From Chitinophagaceae bacterium UBA1946 (GTDB lineage: Bacteria > Bacteroidota > Bacteroidia > Chitinophagales > Chitinophagaceae): a stretch of DNA of 52,472 bases. Positions 10,563-18,041 of the stretch are shown one piece after another. Position 1 is the first letter of the stretch, and each line of letters opens with the position of its first letter. The position numbers were made by a program, and so were the translations under genes. The DNA is taken from positions 1 to 52,472 of the forward strand of contig DDEU01000086.1 in NCBI GenBank assembly GCA_002336815.1. The letters run 5' to 3'. The notes under the pieces were generated by a model. That model had not been told where the DNA came from. It saw only the letters and a list, made by a program, of their open reading frames with translations, and did not search any database.

Positions 10563-11270
10563 TTATCCGAACACTGCATCCAGTATGCTGGCGGGCATAA
10601 AGCCCGGAAGGCTGCAGCAGTCGCCACTGCTGAGGCAGTATTGCAGGCGGGCAGCCGTTACAGTTAGTATGTGTGGGCCCATGGGTACCGGCAGCAGGAT
10701 GTTTTGTGGCGCTACTACTGTATCATTCCAGGGTATGGTAAACTGCTCCAGGCTGCTACCCACTGCCAGGCCCGGCTGCACGCTAACTGAAGCAGCAGCA
10801 ATGATACAGTTGATAGAAATGGTATAGGCTGGTGCGGCAATAACATCCCTTGGAACAAAGGTCGGGATAGCTACCTGTATGGTATTAGCTGCAGGCTGTG
10901 TAACCACAGTAGCCACTTTGAACCGCTCTCCAATACTGCTGGCTGCGTTAAATGAAAACCCGTTAAGAAATGGCACCGGGTTACAGGGTGGGAGGCTGGC
11001 TGGATCATCCCGGCCAAGCCAGCGGATAAAGGCTGAGCAAAGACCCTTTTGCATCGAAGCATCCGTTGGAAAGGGTAGGAGCGGCAGCAGTTGCTTCCGC
11101 AGGGCACTGGCTGCGGCAGAAGCGATGCCCAGGTTGTTGCTGCGTACGATGCTGGCGGGTGACAGTTTTACTTCTTCCGACTGTGTGCGGATTACAGGCA
11201 CCCCAAGGCGTTTGTAAAATACCAGTTTTCCCTGGCGGCCTTTAAAATAAAGATTGCTTTGTATTGCCAT
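10563..11270 (-). CDS. Conserved hypothetical protein of Bacteroidota type
   Basis: A 235-residue protein without signal peptide or membrane segment. The N-terminus (SNLYFKGRQGKLVFYKRLGVPVIRT, here described rather than assigned) has the look of a Bacteroidota family of unknown function that opens with a short beta-hairpin. It is followed by a helix (ASAAASALRKQL) and then Pro/Ala-rich beta sequence with a C-terminal Cys cluster (QYCLSSGDCCSLPG). No function is proposed. It is transcribed away from the XRE regulator gene at 11550. A perfect palindrome lies 1 nt upstream of its start codon, which may control it. Confidence 0.65.
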   Translation of the reverse strand: MAIQSNLYFKGRQGKLVFYKRLGVPVIRTQSEEVKLSPASIVRSNNLGIASAAASALRKQLLPLLPFPTDASMQKGLCSAFIRWLGRDDPASLPPCNPVPFLNGFSFNAASSIGERFKVATVVTQPAANTIQVAIPTFVPRDVIAAPAYTISINCIIAAASVSVQPGLAVGSSLEQFTIPWNDTVVAPQNILLPVPMGPHILTVTAARLQYCLSSGDCCSLPGFMPASILDAVFG

Positions 11271-11271
11271 A

Positions 11272-11286
11272 TTGAAATAATTTCAA
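11272..11286. promoter_or_regulatory. Palindrome TTGAAAT-A-ATTTCAA at a start codon
   Basis: A perfect 7+1+7 inverted repeat directly upstream of the minus-strand start codon at 11270. It could be a regulator-binding site or an RNA hairpin covering the ribosome-entry region. The XRE regulator encoded 260 bp away is a possible partner, but its own promoter palindrome differs in sequence. Confidence 0.4.
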
Positions 11287-11514
11287 ATGAACGGTGATTG
11301 CCTGCCCTTTACATTGTCACTATTTGTTATGCAAAGTCTTTTGTTAACGCCCACTCTTCTTTTGATTCCCTGCGGGAATTGGCGCAGGGAACCAAAAGCA
11401 AACCTGTATAAATAACGGATGAAACAAAGAGATGGTATCTGATCGTAAAAAACCAGTCTTTATACGTAGACAGCGTTCGGTATTTTACGTGTAAATACGG
11501 ATAGTTTTCAGTTT

Positions 11515-11531
11515 GATAATTATTATCTTTA
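11515..11531 (+). promoter_or_regulatory. Promoter of the XRE gene with overlapping palindrome
   Basis: TATCTTTA (11524-11531) resembles the Bacteroidota -7 box TAnnTTTG and lies 18 nt before the ATG. The perfect palindrome GATAAT-T-ATTATC (11515-11527) overlaps it, as expected for autoregulation by the downstream helix-turn-helix protein. Confidence 0.45.
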
Positions 11532-11549
11532 AGGCCAAACAACCCCGAT

Positions 11550-11954
11550 ATGGAAAAGACGATTCACCAGGGCCGCAATGTAAAACGCTTCAGGGAAATG
11601 CTGGGCATCAAACAGGATGTGCTGGCCATTGACCTTGGGCTTAGCCAGCAGGCGGTATCTGCGCTGGAGCAGAAGGAAGCGCTGGATGAGGCACAGTTAC
11701 AGCAGATAGCCGCTATCTTAAAAGTGCCTGCTGAGGCGATAAAGAATTTTGATGGGGAAGCAGTTATCAATATCATTTCTAACACATTTGATAATGGCTC
11801 AATCAGCTATCAAAAAAATGAGCAATGCACTTTCAATGTTAACCCTCTCGAAAAATGGATGGAAGCGATGGAAGAAATTAAACGCCTGTATGAAGCAAGG
11901 ATAAAGGACAAAGATGAAATGATCGTTATCCTGCAGCAACTGGTAAAAAAATAA
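11550..11954 (+). CDS. XRE-family helix-turn-helix regulator with C-terminal coiled coil
   Basis: A 134-residue DNA-binding protein. Residues about 8-65 form an HTH_3 (Cro/C1) domain: GRNVKRFREMLGIKQDVLA, then the recognition region LSQQAVSALEQKE and LQQIAAILKVPAEAI. The middle has the NxxxNxF-type motif NIISNTFDNGS. The C-terminus (about 98-134) is a charged helix, KWMEAMEEIKRLYEARI to LQQLVKK, likely for dimerisation. This architecture recurs across Bacteroidota, often near accessory genes. A palindrome over its probable -7 box suggests autoregulation. Targets are unknown; the palindromes at 11272 and 12492-12534 are candidates. Confidence 0.85.
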   Translation: MEKTIHQGRNVKRFREMLGIKQDVLAIDLGLSQQAVSALEQKEALDEAQLQQIAAILKVPAEAIKNFDGEAVINIISNTFDNGSISYQKNEQCTFNVNPLEKWMEAMEEIKRLYEARIKDKDEMIVILQQLVKK

Positions 11955-12213
11955 CCGCTTACAGAAGGTTCAGTTTCCTGCCTGCGTAAACTGCCGGATG
12001 CTATTTCTATGTCACCAAGGATACGATCAAGCAGCTTCACCAGGCGGGCAAAATAGTTGAATTTAGTATCAACCCTTCATAGCAACCAGCCCGGCAACCT
12101 GGAGTTCTTCCGAGTGAATACATTCCCTATACTTTACCCGATTTGTCATGTTACAGAAACACCATCCCCTGATTGGCTGCATCGTTTTGCGGGTGGGAGC
12201 GGCAAAGCCATTG

Positions 12214-12450
12214 CTACAGCGGGGCAGGAATTATTATTCGAACCAGGGCCTTCATCAAATGCCGCTTTACCTGCCGGTAACTAAAGCGCCTGCTGCTACC
12301 GGGTACCCTGTACACCAACTGCCAACGATGCAATTCGGGCTTTAAGCGCAGGGGCGTCGCTTTGCCCTCAGCCAGTAAAAAGGCCGTCTTCCAGTCCGCA
12401 AGCCCAATGCCTAACCGCTCATTATAATATTTAAGCTGCAACACCTGCAT
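12214..12450 (-). CDS. Small basic protein of unknown function
   Basis: A 78-residue frame with protein-like composition: an amphipathic N-terminus (QVLQLKYYNERLGIGLADW) and a basic C-terminal half (WQLVYRVPGSSRRFSYRQVK) rich in Arg and Lys, typical of a small nucleic-acid-binding protein. No signal peptide and no recognised family. Upstream lie two TTTGTACAAA palindromes that could act as promoter or operator sites. It is called real because of the ordered sequence and the upstream elements, but a degenerate remnant is possible. Confidence 0.45.
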   Translation of the reverse strand: MQVLQLKYYNERLGIGLADWKTAFLLAEGKATPLRLKPELHRWQLVYRVPGSSRRFSYRQVKRHLMKALVRIIIPAPL

Positions 12451-12491
12451 TCAATTAAAACTACCATCAATAATTTATTTCCGCAAGTTTT

Positions 12492-12534
12492 TTTGTACAA
12501 ATTATTCCTGGTAATCAATTGGAATTTGTACAAA
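12492..12534. promoter_or_regulatory. Twin TTTGTACAAA palindromes, 33 bp apart
   Basis: Two identical perfect 10-bp palindromes lie at 12492-12501 and 12525-12534. The spacing is about three helical turns, so both face the same side of the DNA. They lie between the small minus-strand gene and the left edge of the insert. This arrangement suggests cooperative binding by a dimeric repressor. Confidence 0.5.
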
Positions 12535-12625
12535 GAGTTGCGTATATTTATGAGTTGTACGTCATCCTATTGAACATCCTATACATATACAAGCATCCAT
12601 GACTTTGCCGACACGACCTTACGCT

Positions 12626-12702
12626 ATTTTTAGCACATTGCAAGGCACACAAAACCCAGACACAAAGCCAACCTTGCAAAGAGCTAAAAATGCCAACGCA
12701 CA
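12626..12702 (+). repeat. attC-like hairpin element, left copy
   Basis: Imperfect palindrome with two stems. The outer stem is 12626-12634 (ATTTTTAGC) with 12683-12691, and the inner stem is TTGCAAGG (12638-12645) with CCTTGCAA (12672-12679). Between the stems are ACA on the left and AGA on the right. The inner loop carries GGCACACAAAAC and AAAGCCAACC, and the element is followed by GCCAACGCACAG. The right copy at 19056 keeps inner stem, loop and flank but has a completely different yet still paired outer stem. Conserved structure with variable paired sequence is the hallmark of a folded single-strand recombination site or structured RNA. Confidence 0.7.
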
Positions 12703-12841
12703 GCCCACCCACCCCGGCTGACGAATTTCTATCAACACCGGCAATGTACTTCATCAATATATCTTTACTGAACACCCAAGCCCACCCACCACCCAGCGGA
12801 CAATTCATTGTTCAACATTTCATCCTTTGAGCATTTGAACA

Positions 12842-12849
12842 TACCTTTG
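12842..12849 (+). promoter_or_regulatory. Promoter -7 box TACCTTTG of the insert genes
   Basis: Exact match to TAnnTTTG, 8 nt before the likely start codon at 12858. The transcript would begin at about 12855, leaving almost no leader. No clear -33 TTTG at the expected distance. Confidence 0.5.
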
Positions 12850-12857
12850 CGGAAATT

Positions 12858-13250
12858 TTGAAGAGTGAACTTATATATCGCCAACTAACTGCATTTATCT
12901 TCTTTGCAGCTTTTCTTGCTCAAACATTCAGCAGGTCATTTGTTATTGCCGACTATTACACTAACACAAGCAAATACGCAAAGAATTGTGAGAATAAAGC
13001 AAGACCGAAAATGCACTGCAACGGAAAGTGCCAAATGATGAAGAAGTTGCAACAAGAGGAAAAGAAAGACCAGGAAAACCCGGAAAGAAAAGCAGAAAAT
13101 AAAAACGAAATCATTCTTTCTACAAAATCATTTTTTGCTACTGTACCTACTCAATACTTAATAGATAGCAAATTAAAAAAACTGATGCCATCTTCTGACG
13201 GCAAATCTATTGACCGCTCTTTTGACATCTTTCATCCACCCCAAGCCTGA
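12858..13250 (+). CDS. Small exported Cys-motif protein (CNGKC family)
   Basis: About 130 residues. It starts at TTG (12858) with hydrophobic residues about 10-25 (LTAFIFFAAFLAQTF), a signal peptide or anchor. The mature part has KNCENKARPKMHCNGKCQMMKKL followed by a Lys/Glu-rich stretch (here cited as a motif only). This H/C-N-G-K-C signature with a charged tail recurs in small uncharacterised Bacteroidota proteins, often beside TonB receptors. The three Cys, one His and several Met residues would suit binding of a soft metal such as copper, but that is inference. It is the first gene of the insert, nearly leaderless behind a TACCTTTG box. No ATG is available near the N-terminus in frame. 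Confidence 0.7.
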   Translation: MKSELIYRQLTAFIFFAAFLAQTFSRSFVIADYYTNTSKYAKNCENKARPKMHCNGKCQMMKKLQQEEKKDQENPERKAENKNEIILSTKSFFATVPTQYLIDSKLKKLMPSSDGKSIDRSFDIFHPPQA

Positions 13251-13294
13251 CCTTACATACAGGTAACTTATTTTCCAAGTACAATTTTATTAGG

Positions 13295-13426
13295 ATGAAA
13301 CAGCATTTTCAAAATGATGCTGAACGAACTGCTGCATTAAAGCGTAGCAGGTGGTTCGTTACAGGCATACTTATTTTAATTGCAATCACTATTGCATTTA
13401 CAGCATACAAAACATTTATAAAATAA
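13295..13426 (+). CDS. 43-residue single-pass membrane peptide
   Basis: A short gene preceded by TAGG. Residues 1-19 are polar and basic (MKQHFQNDAERTAALKRSR). Residues about 20-38 are one hydrophobic helix (WFVTGILILIAITIAFTAY), and the protein ends with KTFIK. Positive charges before the helix predict a cytoplasmic N-terminus in the inner membrane. The stop codon is 5 nt before the ATG of the hydrolase gene, so the two are likely translated from one message. No family recognised. Confidence 0.6.
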   Translation: MKQHFQNDAERTAALKRSRWFVTGILILIAITIAFTAYKTFIK

Positions 13427-13431
13427 TCCCA

Positions 13432-14403
13432 ATGAAGCAAATAATTATTGTAGCTCTTGTGCTTTTTGCAAAGGTTGGGATTTGCCAAAACAACAGTGGA
13501 AATTTTACAACAGCAGGAAATATTGCCATCACCACACCTTTTTCAAAACAATATGAGTTCATGAAATGGTATTATGACAGTGCTTACTTTGAAAAGGCAC
13601 GGTTGACAAAGCAATACGAATGTTTAAAACTACTTTACAAAAGCGATACGGCAACCGTTGAAGCATGGTTGTATAAACCAACAATCGTAACTGCTAAGAA
13701 ATTCCCATTAGTTATTTACAACCGTGGTGGCATGGGCAACTTCGGCAATCTTGAACAAACAAACCTTGTTGATTTTTTTAAAATAGCAGAGAATGGTTTT
13801 GTAGTGCTTGCTACAAAAACAAGATTTGCAGGTGCAAATGGCAAGTATGACCAGCATGGTGGTATAGATGTAGATGACATAGTAAACCTGAAAAGCATCT
13901 ATGAAAATTTATCTTACATAGACACTGCAAATGTTTTTATGTATGGCTTTTCAAGAGGTGGACAAAACACCTATCAGGCTTCAAGAAGAATGAACCTGAA
14001 AGCAATGGTAGTTACAGCAGGCACGGCAGATTGGGTAAGCCGCATTAATGAAAGGCGTGAATTTATTGAAGGCTGGACAGACGATGACAGCAGCATGAAT
14101 TATTGTGGTTTTGCCAAAGTGTTTCCCGGCTGGAAAACTGATAGTATGCAAATACTAAAAGACCGTTCTGCCATTTATTGGGCAGAGCAAATTAATGTAC
14201 CTGTTTTGATATTACAATCAAGACAAGACAATAAAGTCCCATGCTACAATGCCTTAAAAATGGCTGACAAACTTCAAGAGTTTAACAAAGAATATTCATT
14301 GATAGTTTACGATGAACCAAGCCATTCATTACCATTCAAATATTTTGACAGTTATGACCAAATGTTTAAATGGTTCAACAAACACAAGATAAAAACAAAA
14401 TAG
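13432..14403 (+). CDS. Exported alpha/beta hydrolase, prolyl-oligopeptidase-like
   Basis: A 323-residue protein with signal peptide (KQIIIVALVLFAKVGICQ), so periplasmic or surface-exposed. It has an alpha/beta-hydrolase fold of the S9/dienelactone-hydrolase type: the oxyanion region YNRGGMGNFG, nucleophile elbow GFSRGG with Ser174, acid residue in LQSRQDNKVP, and His in PSHSLPF. Such enzymes hydrolyse peptides or esters. I start at ATG 13432; an in-frame upstream extension lacks signal-peptide character. It lies in a same-strand cluster with a TonB receptor, so it could process the imported ligand, for example by cleaving a siderophore-like carrier. The substrate is unknown. Confidence 0.85.
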   Translation: MKQIIIVALVLFAKVGICQNNSGNFTTAGNIAITTPFSKQYEFMKWYYDSAYFEKARLTKQYECLKLLYKSDTATVEAWLYKPTIVTAKKFPLVIYNRGGMGNFGNLEQTNLVDFFKIAENGFVVLATKTRFAGANGKYDQHGGIDVDDIVNLKSIYENLSYIDTANVFMYGFSRGGQNTYQASRRMNLKAMVVTAGTADWVSRINERREFIEGWTDDDSSMNYCGFAKVFPGWKTDSMQILKDRSAIYWAEQINVPVLILQSRQDNKVPCYNALKMADKLQEFNKEYSLIVYDEPSHSLPFKYFDSYDQMFKWFNKHKIKTK

Positions 14404-14482
14404 TAAAACATTTGGACAACAGCTTCCAGTATGTTTTGCTTTTCTTTTAAATTTTTTTAAATAATTAAATACATTCTCTATT

Positions 14483-16804
14483 ATGAAATATTTATTAATG
14501 GTTTTGCTATTTATTTGTTCAACGCAAATACAAGCACAAACCATCAAAGGAAAAATTAAAACCGCCAATGGCAATGCTATTGAAGCAGCAAGCATAAACA
14601 TTTTAAACACAGATAAAACAACCCTAACTGACAAAGAAGGTAATTTTAGTTTTTCCAATCTTAGTGTTGGCAATTATCAGTTAAGTTTTAGCTCTGTTGG
14701 TTTTGCTGCCCAGTTAAAAAGTGTAGCAGTTTCTTCAAACCAGGCAACAGAAATAACTATTACTTTGATAGAACAAAACAAACAATTGCCCGAAGTAGTT
14801 GTAACCGCAGACAAAGTTGAAGCCAGCTTACAAAAAACACCTTTAGCGGTTACCACTTTAAATGCAAAACAATTGGAAGAATACAGGGTGTGGACTATCA
14901 GCGACCTTACGGCGTTGGCACCAAGCACCTTCATAGTGGAGCATGGAAACAGCACAGGTTCTAATTTTCTGAATATACGTGGCGCTATGGGTTTTGCAAA
15001 TGACCAGTCTGTAGCAACGTATGTGGATGGTGTATATCAGTTTGATTATTTTTCTGCTCCGCTCAATTTCAGCAATATAGAAAGAGTTGAAATCTTGAGA
15101 GGTCCGCAGGGAACACTTTACGGAAGAAATGCTTATAGTGGCGTCCTGAATGTCATCACCAAAAAACCGGTAAATAAAACTGCCGGGTTTGCAGAAGTTG
15201 ATTTGGGGAATTACGGGCAACAGCGTTATAGCGTAGGTTTCAACACAGCACTAATAAAAAATAAATTATTTGTGAATGCAGGTTTCCAGTCAAACAGCCG
15301 TGGGTCTGTTTATGAAAACCCTACATTAAATACGAAAGATTTTGACCATCATAATGCGTACAGCGGAAATGTAAACCTGAAATTTATTGCGTCCCCTAAG
15401 TGGACAATAGATTTGAATATAAGGTATGAAAATGACAAAGACAAAGGAGCCTATCCATGGGCTGCTACCGACAGCTTTGCAAGAGCAAATCCTTATACTG
15501 CTTTTGGAAATTGGGATAATACCGAACGCAGAACTAATATCAACACTTCTTTGGCTGTAAAATACTTTGGCAAGAACTTTAATTTCACTTCTATCACCGC
15601 ACTGGTTGATTATCACATTTGGTTTCCGGGACGATATGACTTTGATTTCAGTGCGTACAAATTAATAAGCGGTAACACATGGTCGAAGCAAAATGAACTT
15701 ACACAAGAGTTTCGTTTTTCTTCACCTGCCAATGCAGGTAAATGGAAATGGACAGCAGGCTCCTATTTATTCGGAGAAAAAATAAAGAATGGCAGCACCA
15801 CATATTTTGAAGAGGATTATGCTTTATATGACCCAAATGCGCCTTACTCCTCTATCAGCAATGGGAAAAGAAAATCTTACGGCGTGGCTTTTTATGGTCA
15901 GGCTACTTATTCTGTCACTTCAAAATTTGATGTAACGGCAGGTGTAAGATATGATGCAGAGCACCGTGAACTTACTCAAAGTTCAGCCTATGAAAAAAAT
16001 GGCATAGTTACTCCTTTAACTGCAGACAGTACGGCAAAGAAGACTTTCAGCGCATTTACGCCTAAAGTTATTTTGAGTTACAAATTCACCGACAACTCTA
16101 TGCTATATGCCTCTTATGCAAAAGGATTTAGAGTAGGCGGATTTAATTTTGGCAACCCAACATATCCCACCTATAAAGCCGAAAAATCTGATAATTATGA
16201 AATAGGTATCAAAAACAATTTATTAAATAACAGGCTCAAACTAAACCTCACAGCATTTTATTTTCAGCAAAAAGACCAGCAGGTATCCACTTCCAAAGAC
16301 GGTATAAACTATGCTACTTTAAATGTAGGCGATATGGATAATTTTGGATTGGAACTTGAGGCATCTGCACTTCCTGTAAAGAATTTGCAAATAGACTGGA
16401 CTGCCAGCACATCACATAGCGAATACAAAAAGCTTGAATTATTTGATGCCAGTACACTTGCCGTAAAAAATTACAAAGGCAATAAAGCGATTAATAATCC
16501 TGCATTACAGTCCATGCTTGCAATTCAATACGGTATGCCTTTTTCAAAATCTGCCCAAAACTTTAAAGCATTCATAAGAGGAGAATTCAGATATACAGGT
16601 GAATACGAGTTGGATTTTATAAATCAATATCAGCAGAAAGCTTATGGTATGCTCAACGCAAGGGCAGGTGTTACCAGTAACCATTTTGATGTTGCATTGT
16701 GGGTTCGCAACCTTAACGATGTTCGCTATATGGCTTATGGTTATGGTGCTTATATGATGGGAAACCCAAGAATGTGGGGAGTAACATTAACAGGAAGGTT
16801 TTAA
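14483..16804 (+). CDS. TonB-dependent outer-membrane receptor
   Basis: A 773-residue outer-membrane receptor that imports large ligands, typically metal chelates, using TonB energy. Signal peptide 1-19 (ends QIQAQ), then a carboxypeptidase-regulatory-like beta domain (about 20-105; IKGKIKTANGNAIEAASI). The plug domain (about 110-225) has the TonB-box-like LPEVVVTA, FLNIRGAM, VDGVYQ and RVEILRGPQGTLYGRNA. The 22-strand-type barrel ends in TLTGRF with the expected terminal Phe. It looks closer to iron-complex receptors than to SusC, and no SusD partner is present, which argues for a chelate rather than a glycan. It precedes two DJ-1 proteins. A strong hairpin terminator follows. Confidence 0.92.
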   Translation: MKYLLMVLLFICSTQIQAQTIKGKIKTANGNAIEAASINILNTDKTTLTDKEGNFSFSNLSVGNYQLSFSSVGFAAQLKSVAVSSNQATEITITLIEQNKQLPEVVVTADKVEASLQKTPLAVTTLNAKQLEEYRVWTISDLTALAPSTFIVEHGNSTGSNFLNIRGAMGFANDQSVATYVDGVYQFDYFSAPLNFSNIERVEILRGPQGTLYGRNAYSGVLNVITKKPVNKTAGFAEVDLGNYGQQRYSVGFNTALIKNKLFVNAGFQSNSRGSVYENPTLNTKDFDHHNAYSGNVNLKFIASPKWTIDLNIRYENDKDKGAYPWAATDSFARANPYTAFGNWDNTERRTNINTSLAVKYFGKNFNFTSITALVDYHIWFPGRYDFDFSAYKLISGNTWSKQNELTQEFRFSSPANAGKWKWTAGSYLFGEKIKNGSTTYFEEDYALYDPNAPYSSISNGKRKSYGVAFYGQATYSVTSKFDVTAGVRYDAEHRELTQSSAYEKNGIVTPLTADSTAKKTFSAFTPKVILSYKFTDNSMLYASYAKGFRVGGFNFGNPTYPTYKAEKSDNYEIGIKNNLLNNRLKLNLTAFYFQQKDQQVSTSKDGINYATLNVGDMDNFGLELEASALPVKNLQIDWTASTSHSEYKKLELFDASTLAVKNYKGNKAINNPALQSMLAIQYGMPFSKSAQNFKAFIRGEFRYTGEYELDFINQYQQKAYGMLNARAGVTSNHFDVALWVRNLNDVRYMAYGYGAYMMGNPRMWGVTLTGRF

Positions 16805-16814
16805 TTTTCAACCT

Positions 16815-16857
16815 ATAGTGAAAGGCAATTACTGCCTTTCACTATCTAATTTTTTTA
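16815..16857 (+). terminator. 13-bp hairpin terminator before the DJ-1 gene
   Basis: Arms 16815-16827 and 16833-16845 pair perfectly around a 5-nt loop, and a run of seven T follows a few bases later. The hairpin starts 10 nt after the receptor stop and ends 14 nt before the next ATG. It either terminates the receptor message or attenuates read-through into the DJ-1 genes. Confidence 0.85.
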
Positions 16858-16859
16858 AC

Positions 16860-18008
16860 ATGAAATCAATTAAAGTAATTTTAAGTATAGCCATATTATT
16901 TTTCTCTGCGGCATTTAGCTTTGGACAAACAACTAACAGCGATTCTCTTACCAAACGGCATAATGAAATGATGGCTATCATTATGACACAGCCTAAAGTT
17001 CCAATCAAAACGATTGGAATACTTGTTTATGACGGGTATAATACATTGGATGCGATGGGGCCGTATCATACACTGGCAGAGATAATGGGAACAAAAACTT
17101 TTTTTATTGCCAAACAAAAAGGAATGATAAAAAACCAAAGAGGTTTACAAATGAAAGTTGACACTTCATTTGCAGAGGTAAAAAACCTTGACATTTTAGT
17201 AATTCCCGGAGGTGCAGTAGAAACATTTATGCAAACGCAAGACACTCCAACATTAAACTGGATAAAGCAGATTGATAAAACAACCACTTACACAACCAGT
17301 GTGTGTACGGGTGCATGGATATTAGGAGCAACGGGTTTGTTGAAAGATAAAAATGCGACTACCAATTGGTACAGGGCAGAGGAAATGATGAAATTATATG
17401 GTGCTAACTTTAAAAAAGAACGTTGGGTTAAAGATGGTAAATACTGGACTTCCGCTGGTGTTACGGCAGGCATGGACATGTCATTGGCAATTATTGACGA
17501 CCTGATGGGAAGAAGATATACCGAAGGTGTAATGCTGGATTTAGAATACGACCCCAAGCCACCTTATTACGCAGGTGTTCCTGAAAAGGCTGAGCCGATT
17601 GTAGCAGACATGATGAAAGAAATGTATGATATGGCTTTGCTTCCATTAATTGAAAAGGAGAAAACCAAATTGGCACCAAAAAGACCATCAGTGTTTTCAC
17701 AGTGGCCGGCTTTAGATGAATATCATAAAGTGATGTCAAAAACATTTCACCCGGCAGAGAATGGAAACCTTGAACCTACAAAAACCAATGCAACCGAATT
17801 GGCAGAAAAAGCAAAACTATTAAGTCAATCTGCTATACCAGTTGGTTTTCAAAAAAACGGAATGAAAGAATTAATCAGCAAGTTAGAAAAGGAATCTTCT
17901 GCATTAGTAAAATTAGTAAGAGCTAATAAGAGTGATGATGTGTTAAAGAAAGCCATTTATGCTTTGCATGACCGTTTTCATGAGGTAATGGGTAAATGCA
18001 GAGAGTAA
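16860..18008 (+). CDS. Exported DJ-1/PfpI (isonitrile-hydratase-like) protein with helical tail
   Basis: A 382-residue protein with signal peptide (1-23). Residues about 48-260 are a DJ-1/PfpI class-I glutaminase-like domain: IGILVYDGYNTLDAMGP, the PGG loop, nucleophile elbow SVCTGAWILGATG with Cys149, then ATTNW and GVTAGMDMSLA. This arrangement matches the isonitrile hydratase and AraC-GATase subfamily rather than chaperone DJ-1. Residues about 285-382 form an all-helical domain with FHPAENGN near its start and LHDRFHEVMGKC at its end; His and Cys suggest metal binding (inference). Start ATG 16860 is chosen because it begins the signal peptide. A paralogue follows 33 nt downstream. Periplasmic location is unusual for this enzyme family. 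Confidence 0.85.
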   Translation: MKSIKVILSIAILFFSAAFSFGQTTNSDSLTKRHNEMMAIIMTQPKVPIKTIGILVYDGYNTLDAMGPYHTLAEIMGTKTFFIAKQKGMIKNQRGLQMKVDTSFAEVKNLDILVIPGGAVETFMQTQDTPTLNWIKQIDKTTTYTTSVCTGAWILGATGLLKDKNATTNWYRAEEMMKLYGANFKKERWVKDGKYWTSAGVTAGMDMSLAIIDDLMGRRYTEGVMLDLEYDPKPPYYAGVPEKAEPIVADMMKEMYDMALLPLIEKEKTKLAPKRPSVFSQWPALDEYHKVMSKTFHPAENGNLEPTKTNATELAEKAKLLSQSAIPVGFQKNGMKELISKLEKESSALVKLVRANKSDDVLKKAIYALHDRFHEVMGKCRE

Positions 18009-18041
18009 AAACATTATAACTAAAAATTAAAAACCTGGAAT

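Noticed and set aside
11955..12213. Possible small genes between the XRE gene and the minus-strand small protein
   Set aside because: Frames of 26-75 codons lack recognisable motifs, and there is no consistent strand. I see only unannotated sequence here.
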